From NCBI RefSeq assembly GCF_001956915.1, contig NZ_MLJO01000011.1, positions 1 to 64,000 of the forward strand: DNA of 64,000 nt, in the 5' to 3' direction. Shown here in pieces: positions 40,449 to 48,379 of the stretch. The DNA is from Intrasporangium flavum (GTDB taxonomy: Bacteria > Actinomycetota > Actinomycetes > Actinomycetales > Dermatophilaceae). The stretch's first letter is position 1. Each line of letters starts with the position of its first letter. Made by a program: the position numbers and the translations under genes. The notes under the pieces are model-generated. The model had not been told where the DNA came from. It did no database searches and worked only from the letters and a program-made list of their open reading frames with translations.

Positions 40449-41596
40449 CGGTCCTCCGAGGGGTCGGGCGAGGGTGGTGTCGGGTCGCTGGCGGCGGCGA
40501 TCGCCTCCGTGACCGAGGTGGGCGCGAGGACGTCGACGAAGCCGGACGCCGGTGCGCCGCAGCGTCGCTCGCAGCCGCTCACGTGAACGGGGAGCGTGCC
40601 CGGCGGGAGCGCCGGGGCGAGGGCCCGGGCGATCCTCCGGGTGTCGACGGCGGTGCGGGCGCAGCCGGGTGCTCCGGTGCAGGCGTGCAGCCGCAGCCAC
40701 CGGGAGCCCGGCGCGACGACGAGCCCTGCGTCCTCGAGCGGGTCGAGTGCGGCGGCCCCGCCCGGCACGACGAGCGAACGCCACGGCGTCACGACGACCT
40801 CGTCCGTCAGTCGGGACAGCGTGTCCACGTGCCGACGCGTCAGCAGCCCGAGCGGCACGCCGACCACGGCGTGGCCGGCGACGGGCCCGACAGGTCGCGG
40901 TGGCGCGGGTGGGAGGGTGACGTCGAGGCGCGGCGGGTCGAGGTGCTCGAGCACTTCTCGGACGTGCCAGGCCGCGGGCGCCAAGGCCGCTCGGGCGGCG
41001 AGGAACTGCCGCGCGACGCCCACCATCTCCGCCGCCGCGTCCTCGAGGTCGACGACGAACCCCCGGTCGGGCGAGCCGACGAGCAGCGCCGCGCGACCCG
41101 CGTCGAGCGCCAGGAGGCCGACGTCGAACGACTCGCGCACGACGTCGCCGCGCCCGTCGTCGACGACGAGGAGGAAGCGTCCGGGCAGGGCGGCGAGGGC
41201 CGGGTCGGCGCAGATCGCGGCGTCGAGGTCGCGGACCAGGGGACGCACGTCACACCGGCCGGCGCCGTCCAGGCCGCTGAGCGGCGAGGCGAGGACGTTG
41301 CGGACCAGCTCGTGGGCCGGTGAGGGCACGAGGCCGGTCGCCGTGATCGCGTCGCGCACGTCCGCCGGGACGGGGTCGGGCAGGCCGCGCAACTGCAGGG
41401 CGGCGCGCGAGGTCAGCTGAAGTGTCGGATCCTCTTGACCTGCAACGATTTCGAGCAGGCCTTGCAGGGCGGCAACCGGCACCGGTCGACCACCCGGACG
41501 GACCCTCACGATCGCGCCGTCGGCCGCCGCGAAGGGTCGCGTGATGCCCGGGCAGGCGTCGGCTGCCGGTCGGTCGCGGGTCCCCGGGGCGGTCAC
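40445..41596 (-). CDS. cobG: precorrin-3B synthase (oxygen-dependent, 4Fe-4S)
   Basis: Oxygen-dependent hydroxylation and lactone formation on precorrin-3A; marks the aerobic route. About 383 aa, related to nitrite/sulfite reductases. N-terminal CPGITRPFAAADGAIVRVRPGG, a LTSRAALQLRGL block, and the C-terminal cluster motif CTGAPGC-x(n)-SGCERRCGAP, where four cysteines bind 4Fe-4S. The start is ambiguous: GTG 41596 follows TACGAT by seven bases (leaderless), but that -10 contains an in-frame ATG at 41605 that would give 386 aa. It heads cobG-cobH-cobIJ. No riboswitch is seen on this strand. Confidence 0.93.
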   Translation of the reverse strand: MTAPGTRDRPAADACPGITRPFAAADGAIVRVRPGGRPVPVAALQGLLEIVAGQEDPTLQLTSRAALQLRGLPDPVPADVRDAITATGLVPSPAHELVRNVLASPLSGLDGAGRCDVRPLVRDLDAAICADPALAALPGRFLLVVDDGRGDVVRESFDVGLLALDAGRAALLVGSPDRGFVVDLEDAAAEMVGVARQFLAARAALAPAAWHVREVLEHLDPPRLDVTLPPAPPRPVGPVAGHAVVGVPLGLLTRRHVDTLSRLTDEVVVTPWRSLVVPGGAAALDPLEDAGLVVAPGSRWLRLHACTGAPGCARTAVDTRRIARALAPALPPGTLPVHVSGCERRCGAPASGFVDVLAPTSVTEAIAAASDPTPPSPDPSEDR

Positions 41597-41669
41597 GCGG
41601 CACATCGTAGGCCCGGCTCGCGAGCGGGCAAGCGCACCGTCCCGGGCCGCCGGAGGGGCCCGGCTGCGC

Positions 41670-41777
41670 TCAGGGGACCTCGAGGTCGCCCTCGGCGACG
41701 AGGGCCGTCACGCCGCCGACGCTGCCCAAGTCGGTGACCGGACGTCGGGGCAGGTCGGTGAGGTCGAGGACGCGCAT
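41670..41777 (-). CDS. possible 35 aa ORF between cobG and the cobN riboswitch
   Basis: The minus-strand ORF MRVLDLTDLPRRPVTDLG... ends after 35 codons at LEVP. The start looks like a real N-terminus (regular codon bias, MxxLDL) but the product is very short. It could be a small protein or the remnant of a larger gene cut by the riboswitch-cobN insertion. No family recognised. Confidence 0.3.
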   Translation of the reverse strand: MRVLDLTDLPRRPVTDLGSVGGVTALVAEGDLEVP

Positions 41778-41849
41778 GTCCCGAGGCCAGGGGTCGGCGC
41801 CCGCCGGACGTGGTGCGCGCGACCGGCGGGCTGCGGCTAGGGTGGCCCC

Positions 41850-41945
41850 AGCGTCGTCGACCAGGAACCCGGTGAGAGTCCGGGACGGTCCCGCCACTGT
41901 GAGCCCGAACCGCGAGGGGAGGGTGAGTCAGGAACTGCCGGCAGC
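41850..41945 (+). promoter_or_regulatory. cobalamin riboswitch upstream of cobN
   Basis: The motif series AGGAACCCGGTGAGAGTCCG, GGTCCCGCCACTGTGAG and the B12 box variant AGTCAGGA (41926-41933) is diagnostic. TAGGGT at 41838-41843 is a likely -10. Downstream a GCGGGG/CCCCGC hairpin (41965-41984) lies directly before the GAGGAG ribosome site and cobN start, a plausible expression platform. The ends of the element are approximate. Confidence 0.9.
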
Positions 41946-41996
41946 GCTTCGTTTCCTTTCGACCGCGGGGCGTGGACACCCCGCCGAGGAGTTCCA

Positions 41997-44900
41997 GTGA
42001 CGCGCATCGCGCTGCTCTCGACGTCTGACACCGACCTGCTCTGCGCCCGCGGCAGCGGCGCCGACTACGTCGTGGCCAACCCGTCACGGCCCGGCCACAC
42101 GTCGATGGCCGAGGCCATCGAGGGTGCTGACGTCGTCGTGGCCCGCATCCTCGGCGGCCCGCAGGACCTCTGCGACGGCTTCCGCCGGATCGCCGCCACC
42201 GGTGTCCCGCTCGTCGTGCTCGGCGGCGAGCAGACGCCGAACGCCGCGCTGATGGAGCTGTCCACCGTCGCGCCGGGGATCGTCGCCGACGCGCACCGCT
42301 ACCTCGCCGAGGGTGGCGCCGACAACCTCCGCGAGCTGCACGCGTTCCTCGGCGACACGCTGCTGCTGACGGGCGAGGCCTTCGAGCCGCCGCGCACGCT
42401 GCCGACGTGGGGTGTCCTAGACCGGCTGGCCAAGCCGGAGGCGCCGGGGGCGCCGGCCCCACGCGTCGGCATCCTCTTCTACCGGGCCCAGCACGCGGCC
42501 GAGAACACCGCCTACGTCCACGCCCTCGCCGATGCGGTGGACGAGGCCGGCGGCGTCGGCGTCCCGGTGTTCGTGTCGTCGCTGCGCGACGCCCCCGCAG
42601 ACCTGCTCGAGCACCTGCGCGGTTACGACGCGCTCGTCACGACGGTCCTCGCCGCGGGCGGCACGCGTCCGGCGACGGCGAGCGCGGGCGAGGACGACGA
42701 CGCGTGGGACGTGCAGGCCCTCGCCGCCCTCGACGTGCCGATCGTCCAGGGCCTGTGTCTGACGTGGAGCCGTGCCGACTGGGAGGCCTCCGACGACGGC
42801 ATGAGCCCGCTCGATGTCGCGACGCAGGTGGCGGTGCCCGAGTTCGACGGCCGGATCATCGGGGGAGTGTTCTCCTTCAAGGAGACCGACGCCGACGGCC
42901 TGCCGCACTACGCGCCCGACCTCGAGCGGTGCACCCGTCTCGCGGCCCTCGTCGTCAACCACGCCCGGCTGCGTCACGTGCCGCCCGCCGGACGCCGCGT
43001 CGCTGTCGTCCTGTCGGCCTACCCGAGCAAGCACTCGCGGCTCGGCAACGCCGTCGGCCTCGACACCCCGGTCTCGGTCATCCGGCTGCTTCGCGCGATG
43101 CGCGAGGCCGGCTACGACCTCGGCGCGCCGGGCGAGATCCCCGGCACCGGCCCGCTCGACCCCGTCGACGGCGAGGAGCCCGACACCACCGCGGGCAACG
43201 CCCTCATCCACGCGCTCATCGCCGCCGGCGGGCAGGACGAGGACTGGCTCACCCAGGAGCAGCTGAGCGGCCAGCCGGTGCGCATCCCGACCGCCCGCTA
43301 CCGCGAGTGGTTCGCCGAGCTGCCCGCCGAGCTGCGCGAGGCCGTCACGACGCACTGGGGCGACGCGCCGGGCGAGGTCTTCGTCGACCGCCACCTCGAC
43401 CCCGACGGCGAGATCGTCGCCGCGAGCCTGCGCGCCGGCAACCTCGTCGTCATCGTCCAGCCGCCCCGCGGCTTCGGCGAGAACCCGATCGCGATCTACC
43501 ACGACCCCGACCTCCCGCCCACGCACCACTACCTCGCCGTGTACGGCTGGCTCGCAAGGGAGTTCGGCGCCCACGCTATCGTCCACATGGGCAAGCACGG
43601 CAACCTCGAGTGGCTGCCGGGCAAGAACCTCGCCCTCTCTGCGGCATGCGGCCCGGACGCGACGATCGGCTCGATCCCGCTCGTCTACCCGTTCCTCGTC
43701 AACGACCCCGGCGAGGGCGCCCAGGCCAAGCGCCGCGCGCACGCGACGATCGTCGACCACCTCGTGCCGCCGATGGCGCGGGCCGAGAGCTACGGTGACA
43801 TCGCCCGGCTCGAGCAGCTGCTCGACGAGTACGGCAACGTCTCGGTCATGGACCCGGCCAAGGCGCCGGCCCTGCGCGCCGAGATCTGGTCGCTCATCAA
43901 GGCAGCCGAGATGCACCACGACCTCGGCCTGTCCGACCGGCCCGAGGACGACGACTTCGACGAGTTCGTCATGCACGTCGACGGCTGGCTCTGCGAGGTC
44001 AAGGACGTCCAGATCAGGGACGGCCTCCACGTTCTCGGTCAGGCCCCCACGGGGGAGGGCCTGGCCGACCTCACCCTCGCGATCCTGCGCGCCAACCAGG
44101 TGTTCGCCGGGGCGACGGGGGCGGTGCCCGGTCTGCGGACCGCGCTCGGACTGGGTGAGGGGCAGTCCGACCGTGCGTCCGTGGACCGGGTGGAGGCCCA
44201 GGCCTCCGCGCTCGTGCACGCTCTCGCCGACGCCGGCTGGGACGCCGACGCAGTGCCCGCCGTGATGGCGTCGACGCTCGACGCGGCGGAGGTCGCCGAC
44301 TCCGACGGCGTGCGCCGGTCGCTCGAGTTCGCCTGCCGCGAGGTCGTGCCGCGCCTGCTCGCGACGCGCGGCGAGATCGACGCCGTGCTCCACGCCCTCG
44401 ACGGCGGCTACACGCCGGCCGGCCCGTCCGGCTCCCCGCTGCGTGGCCTCGTCAACGTGCTGCCGACCGGCCGCAACTTCTACTCCGTCGACCCCAAGGC
44501 GATCCCGAGCCGGCTCGCCTGGGACACCGGACAGGCCCTCGCCGACGCGCTCCTCGAGCGGCACCGCGCCGACACCGGCGAGTGGCCCCGCTCGGTCGGG
44601 CTGTCGGTGTGGGGCACGTCGGCGATGCGCACCTCCGGTGACGACGTCGCCGAGGTGCTCGCGCTGATCGGCGTCCGGCCGCGCTGGGACGAGATGTCAC
44701 GCCGCGTCGTCGGCCTCGACCCGATCCCGCTCGCCGAGCTCGGCCGCCCGCGCATCGACGTCACCGTGCGCATCTCCGGGTTCTTCCGCGACGCGTTCCC
44801 GCACGTCATCGCGATGCTCGACGACGCCGTGCGCCTCGTCGCCGGTCTCGACGAGCCCGACGCGGACAACTACGTCCGCGCCCACGCGTCGGCCGACCTC

Positions 44901-45647
44901 GCCGAGCACGGCGACGAGCGTCGGGCCACGACGCGCATCTTCGGCAGCAAGCCCGGCTCGTACGGCGCCGGCATCCTGCCCCTCATCGAGGCGGGCAGCT
45001 GGCGCACCGACGCCGACCTCGCCGAGGTGTACGCGACGTGGGGCGGGTTCGCCTACGGCCGCGACCTCGACGGCGCCCCGGCCCGCGGCGACATGGAGCG
45101 TTCATACCGCCGCATCGACGTGGCCGCCAAGAACGTCGACACCCGCGAGCACGACATCGCCGACAGCGACGACTACTTCCAGTACCACGGCGGCATGGTC
45201 GCCACCGTCCGCGCGCTGACCGGCCGGGCCCCCCGCGCGTACGTCGGCGACTCGACGACCCCCGACGCCGTCCGCACCCGCAGCCTCACCGAGGAGACGG
45301 CGCGCGTCTTCCGTGCTCGCGTCGTCAACCCGCGGTGGATCGCGGCGATGCGACGGCACGGCTACAAGGGCGCCTTCGAGCTGGCCGCCACCGTCGACTA
45401 CCTCTTCGGGTTCGACGCGACGGCCGGCGTCGTCACCGACTGGATGTACGAGCAGCTCGCGCAGACCTACGTGCTCGACAAGGAGAACCAGGACTTCCTC
45501 CGGCACGCCAACCCGTGGGCGCTGAACGGCATGGTCGAGCGGCTCCACGAGGCCGTCGACCGCGGCCTGTGGGAGTCGCCCGACCCGCAGCTGCTCGCCG
45601 ACCTCCAGCAGGTCTACCTCGACGTCGAGGGCGACCTCGAGGCGTGA
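41997..45647 (+). CDS. cobN: cobaltochelatase catalytic subunit CobN
   Basis: Very large (1216 aa) ATP-dependent chelatase subunit that inserts cobalt into hydrogenobyrinic acid a,c-diamide. Sequence blocks of the CobN/BchH family are seen throughout: IALLSTSDTDLLCARG at the start, RVAVVLSAYPSKHSRLGNAVGLDTPVS, FVDRHLDPDGEIVAASLRAGNLVVIVQPPRGFGENPIAIYHDPDLPPTHHYLA, IVHMGKHGNLEWLPGKN, LPTGRNFYSVDP, WGTSAMRTSGDDVAEVLALIGVRP, and FDATAGVVTDWMYEQLAQTYVLD near the end. GTG 41997. Expression should be repressed through the riboswitch. Partner ATPase: the ChlI/ChlD-type protein at 30150-32216. Confidence 0.97.
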   Translation: MTRIALLSTSDTDLLCARGSGADYVVANPSRPGHTSMAEAIEGADVVVARILGGPQDLCDGFRRIAATGVPLVVLGGEQTPNAALMELSTVAPGIVADAHRYLAEGGADNLRELHAFLGDTLLLTGEAFEPPRTLPTWGVLDRLAKPEAPGAPAPRVGILFYRAQHAAENTAYVHALADAVDEAGGVGVPVFVSSLRDAPADLLEHLRGYDALVTTVLAAGGTRPATASAGEDDDAWDVQALAALDVPIVQGLCLTWSRADWEASDDGMSPLDVATQVAVPEFDGRIIGGVFSFKETDADGLPHYAPDLERCTRLAALVVNHARLRHVPPAGRRVAVVLSAYPSKHSRLGNAVGLDTPVSVIRLLRAMREAGYDLGAPGEIPGTGPLDPVDGEEPDTTAGNALIHALIAAGGQDEDWLTQEQLSGQPVRIPTARYREWFAELPAELREAVTTHWGDAPGEVFVDRHLDPDGEIVAASLRAGNLVVIVQPPRGFGENPIAIYHDPDLPPTHHYLAVYGWLAREFGAHAIVHMGKHGNLEWLPGKNLALSAACGPDATIGSIPLVYPFLVNDPGEGAQAKRRAHATIVDHLVPPMARAESYGDIARLEQLLDEYGNVSVMDPAKAPALRAEIWSLIKAAEMHHDLGLSDRPEDDDFDEFVMHVDGWLCEVKDVQIRDGLHVLGQAPTGEGLADLTLAILRANQVFAGATGAVPGLRTALGLGEGQSDRASVDRVEAQASALVHALADAGWDADAVPAVMASTLDAAEVADSDGVRRSLEFACREVVPRLLATRGEIDAVLHALDGGYTPAGPSGSPLRGLVNVLPTGRNFYSVDPKAIPSRLAWDTGQALADALLERHRADTGEWPRSVGLSVWGTSAMRTSGDDVAEVLALIGVRPRWDEMSRRVVGLDPIPLAELGRPRIDVTVRISGFFRDAFPHVIAMLDDAVRLVAGLDEPDADNYVRAHASADLAEHGDERRATTRIFGSKPGSYGAGILPLIEAGSWRTDADLAEVYATWGGFAYGRDLDGAPARGDMERSYRRIDVAAKNVDTREHDIADSDDYFQYHGGMVATVRALTGRAPRAYVGDSTTPDAVRTRSLTEETARVFRARVVNPRWIAAMRRHGYKGAFELAATVDYLFGFDATAGVVTDWMYEQLAQTYVLDKENQDFLRHANPWALNGMVERLHEAVDRGLWESPDPQLLADLQQVYLDVEGDLEA

Positions 45648-45675
45648 TTCCTGGCGCGCCGCGACGCGACGGGCG

Positions 45676-46143
45676 CTAGCTGACGATCCCGTGCCGGGCG
45701 TTCCACAGGCGCGCGCCCTGGTAGCCGTCGACCATCCCCCAGACCCAGAAGCCGAGGATGCCGATGAAGCCGACGAGCACGATCGTCAGGACCCAGCTGA
45801 CGAAGTAGCCGATGAGGATGCCGACGCCCTTGCCGACGTCGCCGTTGATCATGCTGCCCAGGCCCGGGAGGAAGAACGATGCGAGCACGGACAGGGCCGG
45901 GTTCTTCGGCGCGACCTGGGTGAGGTAGACCGGCGCGCCGGGGGTGGCCCACGGCGCCGGGCCCGACGCCGGCCGGGGGAACGGGCCGGGACCCGCCCCC
46001 TGGTGCGGGAGCCCGTAGGAGTCCGTCGGTACGGGCGGCGCCATCGCCGGACGCGTGTGCGGGGTCCAGGCCTGCCCGTCCCAGTACCGCTCCCCGTCGC
46101 CCGCCGGGTACCAACCCGCAGGCGCAGCAGGCCCCTCGTTCAT
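45676..46143 (-). CDS. DUF2510 and TM2-domain membrane protein
   Basis: 155 aa. Residues about 6-30 form the DUF2510 motif (APAGWYPAGDGERYWDGQAWT), common at the N-terminus of actinobacterial membrane proteins. A Pro/Gly-rich linker leads to a TM2 domain (about 85-145): PALSVLASFFLPGLGSMINGDVGKGVGILIGYFVSWVL with two helices. ATG 46141-46143. It is convergent with cobN with only 28 bases between. Function unknown. Confidence 0.85.
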   Translation of the reverse strand: MNEGPAAPAGWYPAGDGERYWDGQAWTPHTRPAMAPPVPTDSYGLPHQGAGPGPFPRPASGPAPWATPGAPVYLTQVAPKNPALSVLASFFLPGLGSMINGDVGKGVGILIGYFVSWVLTIVLVGFIGILGFWVWGMVDGYQGARLWNARHGIVS

Positions 46144-46240
46144 GTGCGACTCCTCCGTGCTCCGGCAAGGGCACGAGCGTATGCCGGGACGAGGCCCCGC
46201 CCCGGGCGTTTCGCGGAACGGCTCGCCGTGCCCGGCCGAC

Positions 46241-46987
46241 CTACGAGGCGGCCGGCAGACCGGGGGTGCTGCGAGCGAGTCGGGAGGCGGTGTCGGCGTC
46301 GACGCTTCGGGCGGCGCGGGTGAGGCGCACGACGACCGCGGCCCACAGGGCGAACCCGACGACGCCCACCCCGAGCCGCCACCAGGCGCTCGCGACGATG
46401 CCGGGCTGCCAGTCGACGAACGGCACGAGCGGGCTGACGTCGTCACGGGTGAGGCGGGCCTGCCAGAGTGCGGGGCTGGCGTTGGGCACCCAGCAGACCG
46501 TCCACGCCAACACCGCCCACGACGCGTGCCGGGTCCCGTGCAGCACGCGGTCGAAGCGCGCCAGGCGCCGCGCCGGCAGCACGAGGTTGGCGAGAGGGAC
46601 GGCCCACATGATCCAGAGCGCGCTGTCGGGGTGGAAGACGTCGACGAGGTCGGCGCGCACGACGATGCGTTGGACGCGCACGAGCCAGATGCAGGCGAAG
46701 ACGCCCGCGAGGAGGAACGTGGCCGGGCCGAGCCAGGCCGCCACCTGCTCCACGGTGAGGACCGGGCTCGGGCCCGGGTCGTGAGCGGGCGGTGCCGCGT
46801 CCCACGCTGCCTGCAGGCCGGCGGCGTTGCCGGCACGCACGGCCACCGGCAGCAGCGACACCGCGCCGACCGTCAGGGCCACGGCGGCGGGCCGGAGCAG
46901 CGCGCGAGGCTGCCGCGCGAACGGCAGGTCGTCCACGTAGCCGTCGCCCACCAGCGGCCTCGCCACGGCGTCCCCTGTCACGTCCAT
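46241..46987 (-). CDS. DUF4328 membrane protein
   Basis: 248 aa with about six helices. The DUF4328 core is ACIWLVRVQRIVVRADLV followed by WIMWAVPLANLVLPARRLARFDRVLHG and later a WWRLGVGVVG helix. ATG 46985-46987 is set by TAGCCT seven bases upstream, a leaderless promoter. Divergent cofactors or partners are not visible; it sits behind the cobF-GNAT gene on the same strand but has its own promoter. Function unknown. Confidence 0.82.
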   Translation of the reverse strand: MDVTGDAVARPLVGDGYVDDLPFARQPRALLRPAAVALTVGAVSLLPVAVRAGNAAGLQAAWDAAPPAHDPGPSPVLTVEQVAAWLGPATFLLAGVFACIWLVRVQRIVVRADLVDVFHPDSALWIMWAVPLANLVLPARRLARFDRVLHGTRHASWAVLAWTVCWVPNASPALWQARLTRDDVSPLVPFVDWQPGIVASAWWRLGVGVVGFALWAAVVVRLTRAARSVDADTASRLARSTPGLPAAS

Positions 46988-47011
46988 GGCGCGAAGGCTA
47001 CGCACCCGCCG

Positions 47012-48379
47012 TCAGGTCGGGCGGACCTTGGCCCAGTAGTACTCGTCGGACCGCGAGCCGTCGGGGTTGACGAGGCGTGCGGCGTGCAGACCCTCACGAG
47101 TGAACCCCGCCTTCTCGGCCGCACGGCCCGAGGCGACGTTGCCGACCTTATGGCCGAGCTCGAGGCGGGCGATCCCGGTCTGGGCGAAGACCCACTCCGT
47201 GACGAGCACGAGCGCCCGCGTGGTGAACCCGCGGCCGCGGAACTCCGGCAGCACCCCGTAGCCGATGAGCGCGACCCCGGGCGGGCCGAGCGAGAGCACG
47301 CCGATGAGCCCGGCCCCCTCGCCCGTCGGGGCGTCCACCATGACGAACCGGGCGCCGCGCCCTCGACGCCAGTCGCGGGGCGCCTGGGCCGCGCTGCGCC
47401 GGGCGTCGGCCTCGGTCAGCCGGTCGCTCGTGAAGCCCCAGCGCAGCTGCTCGTCGTTGTTGTGCTCGCCGAGCACGACCGGCCAGTCGGCGGCCGTCAT
47501 GGGCCGCAGGGTCAGCTCGCCGTCGGACAGCGACACGACCTCGGGGAAGGGCGGGAAGGCCGGGCCCGCGTGCGCCGGCGTCGGCGTGCCCTCGGGGGCC
47601 CGCAGCAGGTAGGTGTCCATGACCCAGCCGTGGCGCTCGCGGGCCTCGGCGCGCACTCGCTGCACCTCGTCGACGACGTCGGCGAGGCGGCCCCGCACGA
47701 GCAGCTCGTCGGGCGTGCCGAGGTAGGCGCCCCAGAACAGCTCGAGGTCGGGGGCGAGGTCGACCAGGCCGGCGCACGCGAGACCGCCGTCGAGCATGAC
47801 GACGACGTCACCGAGCGACGGGTCGTACTCGTCGACGAGACGCCGGCCGGTCGTGACGTGCACGGGAGCGCCGATGCGGTTCAACGGGATCCGGTGCCGC
47901 GCGGCGAGCAGCTGCGGGGCGCTGATGCCGGGCAGCACGTCGTGCTCCACGTGCACCCCCTGCGCGGACCACCGGGCGACGAGGGCGTCGACGACGCGGA
48001 TCGTCGAGTCGTAGAACGCCGGGTCGCCCCACACGAGGAAGCCGACGGTCTGCTCGTCGTCGCCGAGCCCCTCGACCACCGACGCGTACGCGTCGACGCG
48101 TGCCGCGTGCCAGTCGCGCACACCGCGGTCGTATCCGGCGGCGTCGCGCTCGGCGTCGGGGCCGCGACTCGGGTCGGACACCTGGACGAACCGGTAGGAC
48201 GACCGGTCGGGCACGAACGCGTCGACGACGCCCTGTCGGGCCGCCAGGAGGTCGGCGGCGCGGTCGCCCTTGTCGGCGACGAGGAAGACGTCGACCGACG
48301 CGATCGCCTCGGCGGCCTCGCCCGTCACGTGCCCGGGGCTGCCCATGCCGATGCCGATGATGCGGATCCGCTTGATCAC
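47012..48379 (-). CDS. cobF: precorrin-6A synthase fused to a GNAT acetyltransferase
   Basis: 455 aa, against about 250 for ordinary CobF. Residues 1-262 are complete CobF: IRIIGIGMGSPGHVTGEAAEAI, VGFLVWGDPAFYDSTIRVVDAL, VLPGISAPQLLAARHRIPLNRIG and VMDTYLLRAPEGTPT. This enzyme methylates C1 and removes the C20 fragment. After a Pro-rich linker (263-284), residues 285-455 are a RimJ/RimL-like GNAT domain: LTLRPMTAADWPVVL, IGYGVLPEFRGRGFTTRAL with the acetyl-CoA loop, and NVASGRAAEKAGFTREGL. ATG at 48377-48379 overlaps cobQ. The fusion is read through a single frame with no sign of a frameshift. Confidence 0.93.
   Translation of the reverse strand: MIKRIRIIGIGMGSPGHVTGEAAEAIASVDVFLVADKGDRAADLLAARQGVVDAFVPDRSSYRFVQVSDPSRGPDAERDAAGYDRGVRDWHAARVDAYASVVEGLGDDEQTVGFLVWGDPAFYDSTIRVVDALVARWSAQGVHVEHDVLPGISAPQLLAARHRIPLNRIGAPVHVTTGRRLVDEYDPSLGDVVVMLDGGLACAGLVDLAPDLELFWGAYLGTPDELLVRGRLADVVDEVQRVRAEARERHGWVMDTYLLRAPEGTPTPAHAGPAFPPFPEVVSLSDGELTLRPMTAADWPVVLGEHNNDEQLRWGFTSDRLTEADARRSAAQAPRDWRRGRGARFVMVDAPTGEGAGLIGVLSLGPPGVALIGYGVLPEFRGRGFTTRALVLVTEWVFAQTGIARLELGHKVGNVASGRAAEKAGFTREGLHAARLVNPDGSRSDEYYWAKVRPT

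Noticed and set aside
41670..41996. tRNA or other structural RNA in the cobG-cobN gap
   Set aside because: The conserved blocks and B12 box explain the structure as a cobalamin riboswitch; there is no cloverleaf.
42417..44564. Minus-strand open frame of 715 codons inside cobN
   Set aside because: Antisense shadow of a recognised CobN reading frame; low-complexity Val/Asp/Gly/Arg content.
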